DNA of 64,000 nucleotides. Source: MFD09286-c1 sp963701015 (GTDB lineage Bacteria > Bacteroidota > Bacteroidia > Bacteroidales > DTGW01). Positions 17,910 to 26,850 of this stretch are shown piece by piece. The DNA lies in NCBI GenBank assembly GCA_963701015.1, contig OY969556.1, forward strand, positions 1,240,001 to 1,304,000. Direction: 5' to 3'. Positions within the stretch are counted from its first letter, which is position 1. The number at the start of each line of letters is the position of its first letter. The translations under genes were made by a program, and so were the position numbers. Below the pieces are notes generated by a model. The model had not been told where the DNA came from. It searched no databases and saw only the letters and a program-made list of their open reading frames with translations.

Positions 17910-19997
17910 ATGTTAAATAAAAAATATATACTTATTATAATTTATTTAATAGTACCAAGTTTACTTGGTAACATAGCTACTTCACAAAAATTAAAATTCA
18001 GTCATTTATCACTTGCAAATAAAGGTTTATCAAACAGTATTATCAATTGTATTGCACAAGATTCAACAGGGTTTATATGGATTGGTACACCCGATGGATT
18101 AAATCGTTTTGATGGTGTTAAAATAAATACTTATTCTCATCGTCCCTCTGATGAAAATTCTTTAGCCAATAATGTAATAAATGATATTTCATGCCAGGGC
18201 GATAATGTTTGGATATGCACTTATAGTGGTGTTGACAGGTTTAGTTTAACTGATGCTACTTTTCACCACATTCCAATTTTCGATAATAATAAAATGAATG
18301 AATATCTTGCTGTTTTTAAATTCTGTAAAGACAATAAAGGGATATATTATATTGCTACTCGAAAGGGAATTTATATATATAATGAAAGTAAAAATATATT
18401 TCAAAAATTAATTATAAATAATAATCAATATGAATATTTAAATAATGCTGAAATAACTTATATTATACAAGATAGAGAAGGAATTTTTTGGATTGGAACT
18501 AAGGATAAAGGTGCTTTTACATTATCATTAAGTAATATGAAAATTGCTGAAATAAAGCACAATGTTAACGGAAATAACACACTTCAAAATAATAAAATAT
18601 TTTGTATTTACGAGGATAAGGATAATGATAAATGGATTGGAACCAACGAAGGATTATATTCATTAAATCATATTAGCGGTTCAATTAAAAGATATTTATA
18701 TGAACCTGGTAGGTTGAATTGGTTACCTCATATTAGTGTCAACCAGATTTTTGGCGGTAAAAATCATGAGTTATGGCTTGCCACAAATAATGGTTTATCA
18801 ATTTTTAATAAGGAAAAAATTACGTTCCAGAATTATTATCATAATGATTTTGATGAAAATAGTATTGGAAATAATTCTGTCCATTGCATATTTAAAGATA
18901 TGCAAAAAAATATATGGGTTGGCAGTGGTGAAAATGATGTAAATATTATTAAATCACAATCAATAGAATTTGAAAATTTCAAATGTTTACCTAATCAATC
19001 AAATAGTTTAAATTATGGTTATATACTTTCTGTAATTCTCGACCGTAATGAAAATATTTGGATTGGCACAAATGGAAAAGGCATAAATTTATATGAAGCA
19101 AAAACCGGTAAATTTAAATATATAATTCCACCAATTGCAACACAAAGTGGAAAACAGGCTGCATCAATTTTATCTCTTTTAGAAGATAAAGAGGGCAAAA
19201 TTTGGATTGGTTCATATTTAGGTGGTGTTGTTATCTATAACCCTAAAACAGGAGTTTATACCTCATATGCACATGATCCTAATGATAAAAATAGTTTAAG
19301 TAATAATAATGTAAATCAAATATTTCAAGATTCAAAAGGTAAAATATGGCTTTCCACAGAAGGAGGAATAAATATTTTTGATCCTATAACCAAAACTTTT
19401 AGTAAAATAAATTCTGGCACTATTTCAAGTGATATTTGTACAATAATATATGAAGATTTAAGCCATAATATGTGGATAGGCACATTTTATGGCCTTAATA
19501 AATACAACACTCAAACAGGTAAAAATGAAATTTTTCTTCATAATGAAAATGCCGGTTCTATAAGTTCAAATGTTATATATTCAATTTGTCAGGATACAAA
19601 AGGCAGGTTGTGGTTTGGTACCGATTTTGGATTGGATTTATATAATCCAAAAACAAACACATTTAAGGTATATACTACCGACAATGGACTACCAAATAAT
19701 ATGATAAAGGGTATATTAGAAGATAGTCGTGGATATTTATGGCTTAGCACAAACAAAGGATTAGCACGATTTAGCCCAGAACAAATTAAATCTACTAATT
19801 ATACAACCCAGGATGGATTATCATCTATGTTTTTTTATCATGGAGCGTATTTTAAAGACAATAATGGAAATTTGTATTTTGGCAGTACTGAAGGGCTCAC
19901 CTATTTTAATCCAGATAAAATTAAAAATAATCAATACGAAACACCGCTTGTATTTACCGATTTTTATATATTTAATAAACCAGTAGTTCCGGTCTAA
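17910..19997 (+). CDS. Hybrid two-component regulator, N-terminal sensor part (frameshifted gene)
   Basis: These 695 residues form the periplasmic sensor of a hybrid two-component system: a signal peptide or signal anchor (about 6-24) and then a long series of two-component propeller repeats such as DSTGFIWIGTPDGLNRFDG near 47, with many IWIGT/LWFGT strands, forming two seven-bladed propellers. The frame stops at VVPV just where a Y_Y_Y domain should begin. In another frame from 19991 the protein continues as GLNSVLKTSISKSKK and then a Y_Y_Y domain, so one base (a G of an original GGG) seems to be missing. The intact gene would run to 22054, about 1380 residues. Such regulators usually sense glycan fragments in the periplasm. 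Confidence 0.85.
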   Translation: MLNKKYILIIIYLIVPSLLGNIATSQKLKFSHLSLANKGLSNSIINCIAQDSTGFIWIGTPDGLNRFDGVKINTYSHRPSDENSLANNVINDISCQGDNVWICTYSGVDRFSLTDATFHHIPIFDNNKMNEYLAVFKFCKDNKGIYYIATRKGIYIYNESKNIFQKLIINNNQYEYLNNAEITYIIQDREGIFWIGTKDKGAFTLSLSNMKIAEIKHNVNGNNTLQNNKIFCIYEDKDNDKWIGTNEGLYSLNHISGSIKRYLYEPGRLNWLPHISVNQIFGGKNHELWLATNNGLSIFNKEKITFQNYYHNDFDENSIGNNSVHCIFKDMQKNIWVGSGENDVNIIKSQSIEFENFKCLPNQSNSLNYGYILSVILDRNENIWIGTNGKGINLYEAKTGKFKYIIPPIATQSGKQAASILSLLEDKEGKIWIGSYLGGVVIYNPKTGVYTSYAHDPNDKNSLSNNNVNQIFQDSKGKIWLSTEGGINIFDPITKTFSKINSGTISSDICTIIYEDLSHNMWIGTFYGLNKYNTQTGKNEIFLHNENAGSISSNVIYSICQDTKGRLWFGTDFGLDLYNPKTNTFKVYTTDNGLPNNMIKGILEDSRGYLWLSTNKGLARFSPEQIKSTNYTTQDGLSSMFFYHGAYFKDNNGNLYFGSTEGLTYFNPDKIKNNQYETPLVFTDFYIFNKPVVPV

Positions 19998-22054
19998 ATT
20001 CAGTTCTAAAAACATCTATTTCAAAATCAAAAAAAATTCAATTAAATTACGACCAATCATTTGTTGCTATTGAATTTGCTTCACTTAATTTTGTAAATCC
20101 CGATAAAGATAGTTATTCGTATTATCTTGAAGGATTTGACCGGCAATGGAATAATATTGGTAATCAGCGAATAGCGAGTTATACGAATTTACCTCCCGGA
20201 AATTATATATTTTATGTAAAAGCTACAAACGAAAATGAATATGAAACCCACGCATCAATTAATATTATTGTTAAACCTCCATTCTGGAAAACTTATTATG
20301 CTTATACTTTATATACATTTTTGATTTTTGCTCTATTGTATTTTATATATAATTATAACCACCAACGCAATGTATATAAGCATAATCTTTTGGTTGAGAG
20401 AATGGAAAAAGAGAAAGCAATTGAAATTAACCAAGCTAAAATAAGATTTTTTATAAATGTTTCACATGACTTTAAGACTCCGTTAACGTTAATAGTTTCG
20501 CCATTAGAAAAGCTTATATCATTTGGAAATGTATTGAGTCAAATTGAAGTTAATAATTTATATCATTTAATATATCGTAATACATTGCGACTTTCACGAC
20601 TTATAAATCAAGTGATGGATTTACGAAAAATTGACACAGGCAATATTAAACTTTTTGTTACAGAAAATGAGATAATTAGTTTTATAAATGAAATAGCAAT
20701 TAGCTTTGAGGAACATGCTCGAAATCATTCTATTGATTTTTCAGTACAAACTAAATTTGAAAGTTTAAAAGTTTGGTTTGATATTGATAAAATTGAAAAA
20801 GTATTTTATAACCTGCTTTCAAATGCTTTTAGATATACTTCCGACGGCAAAAAAATTATGATAAGTATTGATTATATAAATGATGAAGATAAAAATAAAA
20901 TAAATTCTGAAATAAATTCAGAAGGTTATGTTAAAATAAGTGTAATTGATCATGGTCGAGGAATTCCGGAAGATTTACATGAAAAAATATTTACTCGTTT
21001 TTATCAGGTACATACTGAAACTTTAGCTAATCCTGCCAGTTCAGGTATTGGTTTATCTCTTGTAAAAGAATTTATTGAAATGCATAATGGTATTATTACT
21101 GTTAATAGCAAACCAAAGCAAGGAAGTACTTTCAGCGTTATATTACCATTAGGAAAACAACAATTTAAAGAAGAGGATTTTGCATCTGAACAAAATGTTG
21201 ATTTAACTATTCCCCAAAAAGAAGAATTAATCCAGGCTGCCAAAGACGAAACCATCGAAAGCATTGAAACTCATCAAACCAATGAACGTCGGAAATATAA
21301 AGTATTAATTGTAGAAGATAATTTTGAACTTAGAAAATTTTTATGTGATAGTTTAAAACAGAAATATAATATTTTTGAAGCATCGAATGGTAAAGATGCA
21401 TATGATATAATATCTGAAAATTTACCCGATTTAGTTATAAGTGATGTTATGATGCCTGTTATGAATGGTGTTGAACTTTGTAAAGCAATTAAAACTGATA
21501 TTAAAACAAGTCATATACCAATAATATTACTTACGGTTTTGAATAATATAAGTAATCAAATTGAAGGATTCGAAACTGGAGCAGATGATTATATAACTAA
21601 GCCGTTCAATTTATTTTTACTCGAAGCAAGGATTATAAATATTATTGAAACCCGAAAAAAAATAATTCGAAAATTTGTTGATGAACTCAAGCCCGATTCA
21701 AAAAATTATTCGCATAATGTATTAGATGAAAAATTTATGCAACGTGCAATGGACTTGATTGAAAAAAATATCTCGAATTATGAATTTACTGCTGAAGATT
21801 TTGCTGTTCAACTTAGTATGAGCCGTAGTAATTTACATATAAAATTAAAAGCGTTAACCAATCAATCTGCTACAGAATTTATACGATTAATACGGTTAAA
21901 AAAATCGATAGGATTACTTGCTCTTAATCAATACAATATTTCAGAAGTATCTTATATGGTTGGCTTTAATAGTATCTCATATTTTAACCGATGTTTTAAA
22001 CAACAATTCGGCTTAACTCCAACTGAATATATAAATAAAGGTAAAATAATTTAA
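19991..22054 (+). CDS. Hybrid two-component regulator, C-terminal part: Y_Y_Y, kinase, receiver, AraC (frameshifted gene)
   Basis: In the frame open from 19991 come a Y_Y_Y domain (FVAIEFASLNF, YYLEGFDRQWN, LPPGNYIFYVKA), one membrane helix near 20321 and then the signalling parts. Counting from the TTG at 20321, the HisKA box NVSHDFKTPL has H49, the ATPase shows N-box NLLSNAFRYT near 164 and glycine boxes DHGRGIPED and SGIGLSLVKE, the receiver has D375 in LVISDVMMPV and K427, and an AraC-type HTH pair fills 460-575. All catalytic residues are present, so only the frameshift argues against function. An MFS carrier gene follows after 14 bases. No start codon of its own is needed if the break is a sequencing error. 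Confidence 0.85.
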   Translation, partial: GLNSVLKTSISKSKKIQLNYDQSFVAIEFASLNFVNPDKDSYSYYLEGFDRQWNNIGNQRIASYTNLPPGNYIFYVKATNENEYETHASINIIVKPPFWKTYYAYTLYTFLIFALLYFIYNYNHQRNVYKHNLLVERMEKEKAIEINQAKIRFFINVSHDFKTPLTLIVSPLEKLISFGNVLSQIEVNNLYHLIYRNTLRLSRLINQVMDLRKIDTGNIKLFVTENEIISFINEIAISFEEHARNHSIDFSVQTKFESLKVWFDIDKIEKVFYNLLSNAFRYTSDGKKIMISIDYINDEDKNKINSEINSEGYVKISVIDHGRGIPEDLHEKIFTRFYQVHTETLANPASSGIGLSLVKEFIEMHNGIITVNSKPKQGSTFSVILPLGKQQFKEEDFASEQNVDLTIPQKEELIQAAKDETIESIETHQTNERRKYKVLIVEDNFELRKFLCDSLKQKYNIFEASNGKDAYDIISENLPDLVISDVMMPVMNGVELCKAIKTDIKTSHIPIILLTVLNNISNQIEGFETGADDYITKPFNLFLLEARIINIIETRKKIIRKFVDELKPDSKNYSHNVLDEKFMQRAMDLIEKNISNYEFTAEDFAVQLSMSRSNLHIKLKALTNQSATEFIRLIRLKKSIGLLALNQYNISEVSYMVGFNSISYFNRCFKQQFGLTPTEYINKGKII

Positions 22055-22068
22055 CAATTGGTTTTATT

Positions 22069-23217
22069 ATGAAAAAATCTTTCATTAATGTATTGCCCGT
22101 GTTCTTTGGATTCTTTGTGATGGGGTTTGTCGATATAGTTGGTATATCAACAAATTACGTAAAACATGATTTTGCCTTAAATGACACATTGGCAAATTTA
22201 TTACCTATGATGGTTTTTCTTTGGTTTGCTTTACTTTCAGTACCAGTAGGACTTTTAATGAATAAAATTGGCAGAAAAAAAACAGTTATAATAAGTATGT
22301 TAATTACGGGTATTGCTTTATTTATACCACTTGTATATTATAATTTTACATTTGTACTAATTACTTTTGCATTACTTGGAATAGGAAATACTATTATTCA
22401 GGTTTCATTAAATCCTTTAGTTACAAATATTATTTCATCGGATAAAATTGCCAGTAGTTTAACTTTAGGCCAATTTATAAAAGCAATAGCTTCATTTATA
22501 GGTCCAATTAGTGCTGCGTTTGCTATGGCAAAATTTGGTAACTGGAAATTAATTTTTCCTGTATATTCCTTAATTTCAATAGTTTCATCTATTTGGCTTG
22601 CAACTGTTAAAGTTGAAAAGGAACAGATAAAGGAAAATAATACATCTTTTTCAGCTTGTTTTGGACTGTTGAAAAATTGGTATATTCTGTTACTTTTTAT
22701 AGGAATTTTAATGATAGTTGGCTTAGATGTTGGAATGAATACATCAATACCAAAATTATTAATGGCAAAATGTAATCTCCCGCTCAATCAAGCAGGATTA
22801 GGTACAAGTTTATATTTTGCTGCACGCACCATTGGAGCATTTATTGGTGCAATTATATTAATTAAAATTCCAATCAGAAGAGTCTTTACTTTTTCTATGG
22901 TACTTTCAATTTTAGCATTTATTTTATTAATTTCAACTTCGAATTTGTGGCTAATTTTAACTTCAACGTTTTTAATAGGATTAGCATGTGCAAATGTGTT
23001 TTCGATGATTTTTACTTTAGCTATTCATCATAAACCTGAAAGTACAAATGAAATTTCAGGCTTAATGATTATGGGCGTTGCTGGTGGAGCAATAATATTG
23101 CCATTAATGGGTTTATTGACCGATAGGTTTGGATTAATTGGAGGAATGCTATTATTATTGCTTTGTCTGGTATATGTGTTTATAAGTTCAATTATATTTT
23201 ATTTGTATAAGTCATAA
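22069..23217 (+). CDS. MFS transporter, sugar-type
   Basis: A 382-residue protein with about 12 hydrophobic helices and the major facilitator loop motif between helices 2 and 3 (GLLMNKIGRKKTV near 62-74). The compact form, with the second-half counterpart GLLTDRFG near 346, is like carriers of the FHS sugar symporter group. It would move a small solute, perhaps a sugar, across the inner membrane. The start is 14 bases after the hybrid regulator, which suggests co-transcription and a link to the same sugar. The substrate is not visible from sequence. Confidence 0.8.
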   Translation: MKKSFINVLPVFFGFFVMGFVDIVGISTNYVKHDFALNDTLANLLPMMVFLWFALLSVPVGLLMNKIGRKKTVIISMLITGIALFIPLVYYNFTFVLITFALLGIGNTIIQVSLNPLVTNIISSDKIASSLTLGQFIKAIASFIGPISAAFAMAKFGNWKLIFPVYSLISIVSSIWLATVKVEKEQIKENNTSFSACFGLLKNWYILLLFIGILMIVGLDVGMNTSIPKLLMAKCNLPLNQAGLGTSLYFAARTIGAFIGAIILIKIPIRRVFTFSMVLSILAFILLISTSNLWLILTSTFLIGLACANVFSMIFTLAIHHKPESTNEISGLMIMGVAGGAIILPLMGLLTDRFGLIGGMLLLLLCLVYVFISSIIFYLYKS

Positions 23218-23318
23218 GTTGCCTTAATTCAATTTAAATTTGATTATATTAATAATTATTATTTTCATTCATTTTGATATATATTTCTCAATGACCATGC
23301 ACCAATTCTTTTTTAAAT

Positions 23319-24551
23319 ATGTATATTAAAAATATAATTGGAACTTTATTTTCAAAAGGTTTTATTGTAATTTTTAATTTCCTGCTTGTCATACTTACTA
23401 CAAATCTATGGGGAAGTGCCGGAAGAGGAGTTGCTTCGTTAATTATTGCCGACGTTTCAATTTTAGCTATAGTTAATAATGTTTTTGCAGGTGGTTGTGT
23501 TAATTATTTTACTCCAAAAATAGGTTTTGAGTTATTGGTTTTACCTGCATTTATTTGGATATTATTAATGAGCCTTTTTGGAAGTTTTATTTTTGTTTTG
23601 CTTCAACCCGAATCAAGTTTATATACATTATTACTTTTGACAATTTTTAATTCATTATTTGCTTTAAATCAATTATACTTTACTTCATTTCAGGATTTTA
23701 AGAAATTCAATTTATATGGATTGCTTTTACCAATATTAACAATTGGGTTTCTTTCATTTTTTGAATTTATTATTAAACTTCATTCGGTAAATTCATATCT
23801 GTATGGTTATATAGTTTCATTATTTATTTTATGGGTATTTAGTTTATCTAATATTTCAAGAAAAATTAGGTTTAAATCCATAAAGATTAATTTTTCAAGC
23901 ATTATTGACACATTTAAATATGGTTATCAAAATGAATTAAGCTATTTTATACACTTTTTAAATTACAGGTTGTCTTATTTTCTAATTCTTCATTACATTG
24001 GTATAAAAAGTTTAGGTGTTTATTCAATAGGAATTGCATTGGCTGAAGCTATTTGGATAATTGCACAAAGTATTTCTACCGTTCAATATACTCATATTGT
24101 AAACAATATAATTGATAATAATGGAATTGAAATAACTAAAAGTTCTGCACGTATAAGTCTATATTTTTCACTGTTTGCTGCATTTATAGTGCTTATATTA
24201 CCGGGTTCATTTTTTCATTATATCTTTGGAAAAGATTTTAGTCAGGTAAAAAATATATCATTATTACTTTTTCCAGGTGTTATATCTATGTCTGTATCAA
24301 ATATATACGGACATTATTTTTCGGCGACAGGAAATACAAAAGTGCTTATAATTAAATCATTTATTGGATTAGCTATAACATTAATTTCATTTCCAATTCT
24401 TATTCCATTAATTGGAATTTATGGAGCTTGTATAGTATCATCAGCTTCTTATATCGGAAGTTCTATCTTTCTTACAATAAGATTTTATAGTAAAGTAAAA
24501 TATACATTTCATGACTTTTATTTGCAAAAGTCAGATTTTACAAATTTTTAA
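23319..24551 (+). CDS. Oligosaccharide flippase-type membrane protein
   Basis: This 410-residue protein is hydrophobic throughout, with about 12 helices and the polysaccharide biosynthesis (Wzx/MATE-like) pattern: an N-terminal FSKGFIVIFNFLLVILTTN helix, the GSAGRGVASLIIAD loop near 32-45, and a late FPGVISMSVSNIYGHYFSATG segment near 321-341. Such proteins flip lipid-linked sugars across the inner membrane. No glycosyltransferase cluster is next to it, so the cargo is unknown. Its 3' end overlaps the convergent ftsE-like gene by 4 bases. Confidence 0.8.
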   Translation: MYIKNIIGTLFSKGFIVIFNFLLVILTTNLWGSAGRGVASLIIADVSILAIVNNVFAGGCVNYFTPKIGFELLVLPAFIWILLMSLFGSFIFVLLQPESSLYTLLLLTIFNSLFALNQLYFTSFQDFKKFNLYGLLLPILTIGFLSFFEFIIKLHSVNSYLYGYIVSLFILWVFSLSNISRKIRFKSIKINFSSIIDTFKYGYQNELSYFIHFLNYRLSYFLILHYIGIKSLGVYSIGIALAEAIWIIAQSISTVQYTHIVNNIIDNNGIEITKSSARISLYFSLFAAFIVLILPGSFFHYIFGKDFSQVKNISLLLFPGVISMSVSNIYGHYFSATGNTKVLIIKSFIGLAITLISFPILIPLIGIYGACIVSSASYIGSSIFLTIRFYSKVKYTFHDFYLQKSDFTNF

Positions 24552-25258
24552 GTCATTAAATTTTCGAAATCTATTTCTTCAGTTTCAATAACTTCAACCA
24601 AAGTATCTTTTTCGCATTTTACAATTCTTGCAGGAAATTTTTTTAAAAAAGTATAATTATGCGTGGCCATTATAACAGCCCGTCCATTGTGGCTTATATC
24701 GAACAATAAGTGCATGATATCGGATGAAGTATCAGGATCAAGATTTCCGGTAGGTTCATCGGCAAGGATTATTTCCGGGTCATTCAGTAAAGCTCTGGCA
24801 ATTGAAACTCTTTGTTGTTCTCCTCCAGAAAGTTGATGAGGCATTTTATATCCTTTAGTTGCTAATCCTACTTTTTCAAGAACATTTGAAATTCTTTGGT
24901 CAATTTCCTTTTTTGATTTCCAACCTGTTGCTTTTAAAATAAAAGTTAAGTTTTGGATAACATTTCTATCGCTTAACAGCATAAAGTCCTGAAAAACAAT
25001 ACCAAGTTTTCTTCTTAAATATGGAATTTTACGTTTTTTAATTTTAATTAAATCAAACCCTGCAACATAGGCTGTTCCTAATTTCAAAGGCAATTCGGCA
25101 TTAATGGTTTTTATAAGCGAAGTTTTTCCACTTCCAACTTTACCTATTAAATAAACGAATTCACCACGGTCGAGCTTAAAATTTATATTCGAAAGTACCA
25201 AATGATCTTTCTGGCTGATAGATGCATTATTAAATTCAATTATGGTTTCAACCGACAT
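24548..25258 (-). CDS. ftsE: FtsE-like ABC transporter ATP-binding protein
   Basis: The 236-residue ATPase has Walker A GKVGSGKTSL near 38, Q-loop VFQDFMLL, signature LSGGEQQRVSIARALL near 142, and Walker B IILADEPTGNLD near 162, with the H-loop ATHNYTF. The sequence is closest to FtsE/LolD-type ATPases; FtsE pairs with FtsX to activate septal peptidoglycan hydrolases, but FtsX is not next to it. I chose the ATG at 25258 (MSVETI); an open frame continues to a TTG at 25312 but that adds residues outside the domain. The gene follows a polysaccharide deacetylase by about 60 bases. The LolD-type alternative remains possible. Confidence 0.8.
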   Translation of the reverse strand: MSVETIIEFNNASISQKDHLVLSNINFKLDRGEFVYLIGKVGSGKTSLIKTINAELPLKLGTAYVAGFDLIKIKKRKIPYLRRKLGIVFQDFMLLSDRNVIQNLTFILKATGWKSKKEIDQRISNVLEKVGLATKGYKMPHQLSGGEQQRVSIARALLNDPEIILADEPTGNLDPDTSSDIMHLLFDISHNGRAVIMATHNYTFLKKFPARIVKCEKDTLVEVIETEEIDFENLMT

Positions 25259-25317
25259 TGTATTTAGATATTTAGTATTGTCAAATATCGGTAGAAAAGA
25301 AGAATATAGCAAATAGT

Positions 25318-26634
25318 TCAGGAATCAGTTTTCAGAAGATTTTCAAATACCTTTCTCCATTCTTTGCCTTCAATAGTGTGTTCGAAAGTATCATTATGCC
25401 AGATAACAATAAATGTTCCATTAACTTTTTTAACTTTTTCAAATAATGCAATTAGTTCTTTTTCAGCATCAGCAGGTTTTAGTTTTAAGTAGGTTTTAAA
25501 TGTTGCATCCATTGCCTGAAATGGAAAAATCATCATATTTGTTTCTTTATCACGCAATAAATCGTAAAAGTGATAAGGTGTGCAGGTTCCAGCCCTAAAA
25601 CCATTAACACTTGCCCAACCAACTGAATATTCTTCATGAATTCCAAGCTTTACAAGGTTCTGAAAAGTTTTAGGCAAACGCATCCGAATAAAATGCTGAC
25701 GACTTCGTATTACTTTGTTTTCAATTGCTTCTTCAAACCTGTTTTTTTCATTTTCCAATATTTTATATTTAGCATTTGAAGCATAGGAAGGATGAAACCC
25801 AATATTTGCGAATTTTGATATTCTGGCAATTAATAAGCGCATTGATTTTGAGCGTATAGAATTGTTTTTATCGAATTTTCCACGATTCCCTGTTAAAAAG
25901 AAAAAAATAGATTTATGTTTTGAATTTTTTAAGCAATTTTCAAGAAAATCAAAAGTATCATAAGGGTCCTTCATTAACCGTAACATGGTAAATGATCTTT
26001 TGAAAAAAATAATAAACTTTGCAGTGAAAAAATCTCTTATAAGGAGAGCAATTCCTAAAGGAAGACCTTTGTTTTTAAATACAAATGCGGTATCTACGTC
26101 AATCGTTGGAATATAGTGAAAGTGACAATTTGCAAATTCCATTTCAGGGAATTTGGTTTTTAGAAAATCTTTAAATACTGCAATCCATAATTCAACAATA
26201 GGTTCTTCAATAAATTTATATTCAAATGACAAACTTTCGCGAGGCTGAAACCTTCCATGTCTATCGGGACTGTAAGGTAAATATTCTTCGTATCGTGTAA
26301 TTAAGTAAAATATTGCTGAAAAAATATCAAAATGAAAATCGGAATCGCCATGACTTAGAAAAAATATCGGCAACTCTTTATAATTATGTACTTTAATTAA
26401 AATTGGATGTACACCTTTTTCGAAAAGTAGTCCCTGAGGTTTCATATATAATTCATTAGCGAAACGATGGTTTGAATAATTTAATTTTGCAGCTTTACTA
26501 TTTATAAATTCTTCTTTGTCGTTTGTAAATATTGTGCGAATGCCAATTATGCGCGAAAATACCTGCCTAAACAAAAAATGAACCCTGTTATTTAATTCTG
26601 GGACATAAATTAGTAATTCGTGTATATCCGCCAT
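25318..26634 (-). CDS. Polysaccharide deacetylase-like protein (DUF7033 type)
   Basis: The 438-residue protein combines an N-terminal DUF7033-like region with a carbohydrate esterase 4-like barrel. Visible pieces are IPTIDVDTAF near 176 (the D.D start of the NodB fold), KSIFFFLTGNRGKFDKN near 240, IGFHPSYASN near 277 with the histidine, FIRMRLPKTFQNLVKLGIHE near 312, and NGTFIVIWHNDTFEH near the end. CE4 enzymes remove N-acetyl groups from peptidoglycan or extracellular sugars. The start at ATG 26634 is preferred over TTG 26685. No signal peptide is seen, so the substrate may be cytoplasmic or membrane-linked. Confidence 0.75.
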   Translation of the reverse strand: MADIHELLIYVPELNNRVHFLFRQVFSRIIGIRTIFTNDKEEFINSKAAKLNYSNHRFANELYMKPQGLLFEKGVHPILIKVHNYKELPIFFLSHGDSDFHFDIFSAIFYLITRYEEYLPYSPDRHGRFQPRESLSFEYKFIEEPIVELWIAVFKDFLKTKFPEMEFANCHFHYIPTIDVDTAFVFKNKGLPLGIALLIRDFFTAKFIIFFKRSFTMLRLMKDPYDTFDFLENCLKNSKHKSIFFFLTGNRGKFDKNNSIRSKSMRLLIARISKFANIGFHPSYASNAKYKILENEKNRFEEAIENKVIRSRQHFIRMRLPKTFQNLVKLGIHEEYSVGWASVNGFRAGTCTPYHFYDLLRDKETNMMIFPFQAMDATFKTYLKLKPADAEKELIALFEKVKKVNGTFIVIWHNDTFEHTIEGKEWRKVFENLLKTDS

Positions 26635-26791
26635 TGTAAAATTATAGTTTGCTGAAGTTAAATTTAGATAATATTTAATTGCCAAACAAGTTTAAATATA
26701 ACTGAAATAATTCTACAATAAATGATAATTGGAGGACTTATTCTTAAAATTAATATTTGATTACATATAATAAATATGAAACGCCTATATA

Positions 26792-26833
26792 CAAATAAGA
26801 ACACATGTACTTAGTGACAGGTGTTCTTATTTG
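26792..26833. repeat. Inverted repeat downstream of yidC
   Basis: A perfect 13-bp inverted repeat (CAAATAAGAACAC at 26792-26804 with GTGTTCTTATTTG at 26821-26833) encloses a 16-base loop. It lies after the yidC stop and could end its transcript, but there is no clear T run on the minus strand. Confidence 0.55.
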
Positions 26834-26850
26834 AAATGGCTAAGTAAATT

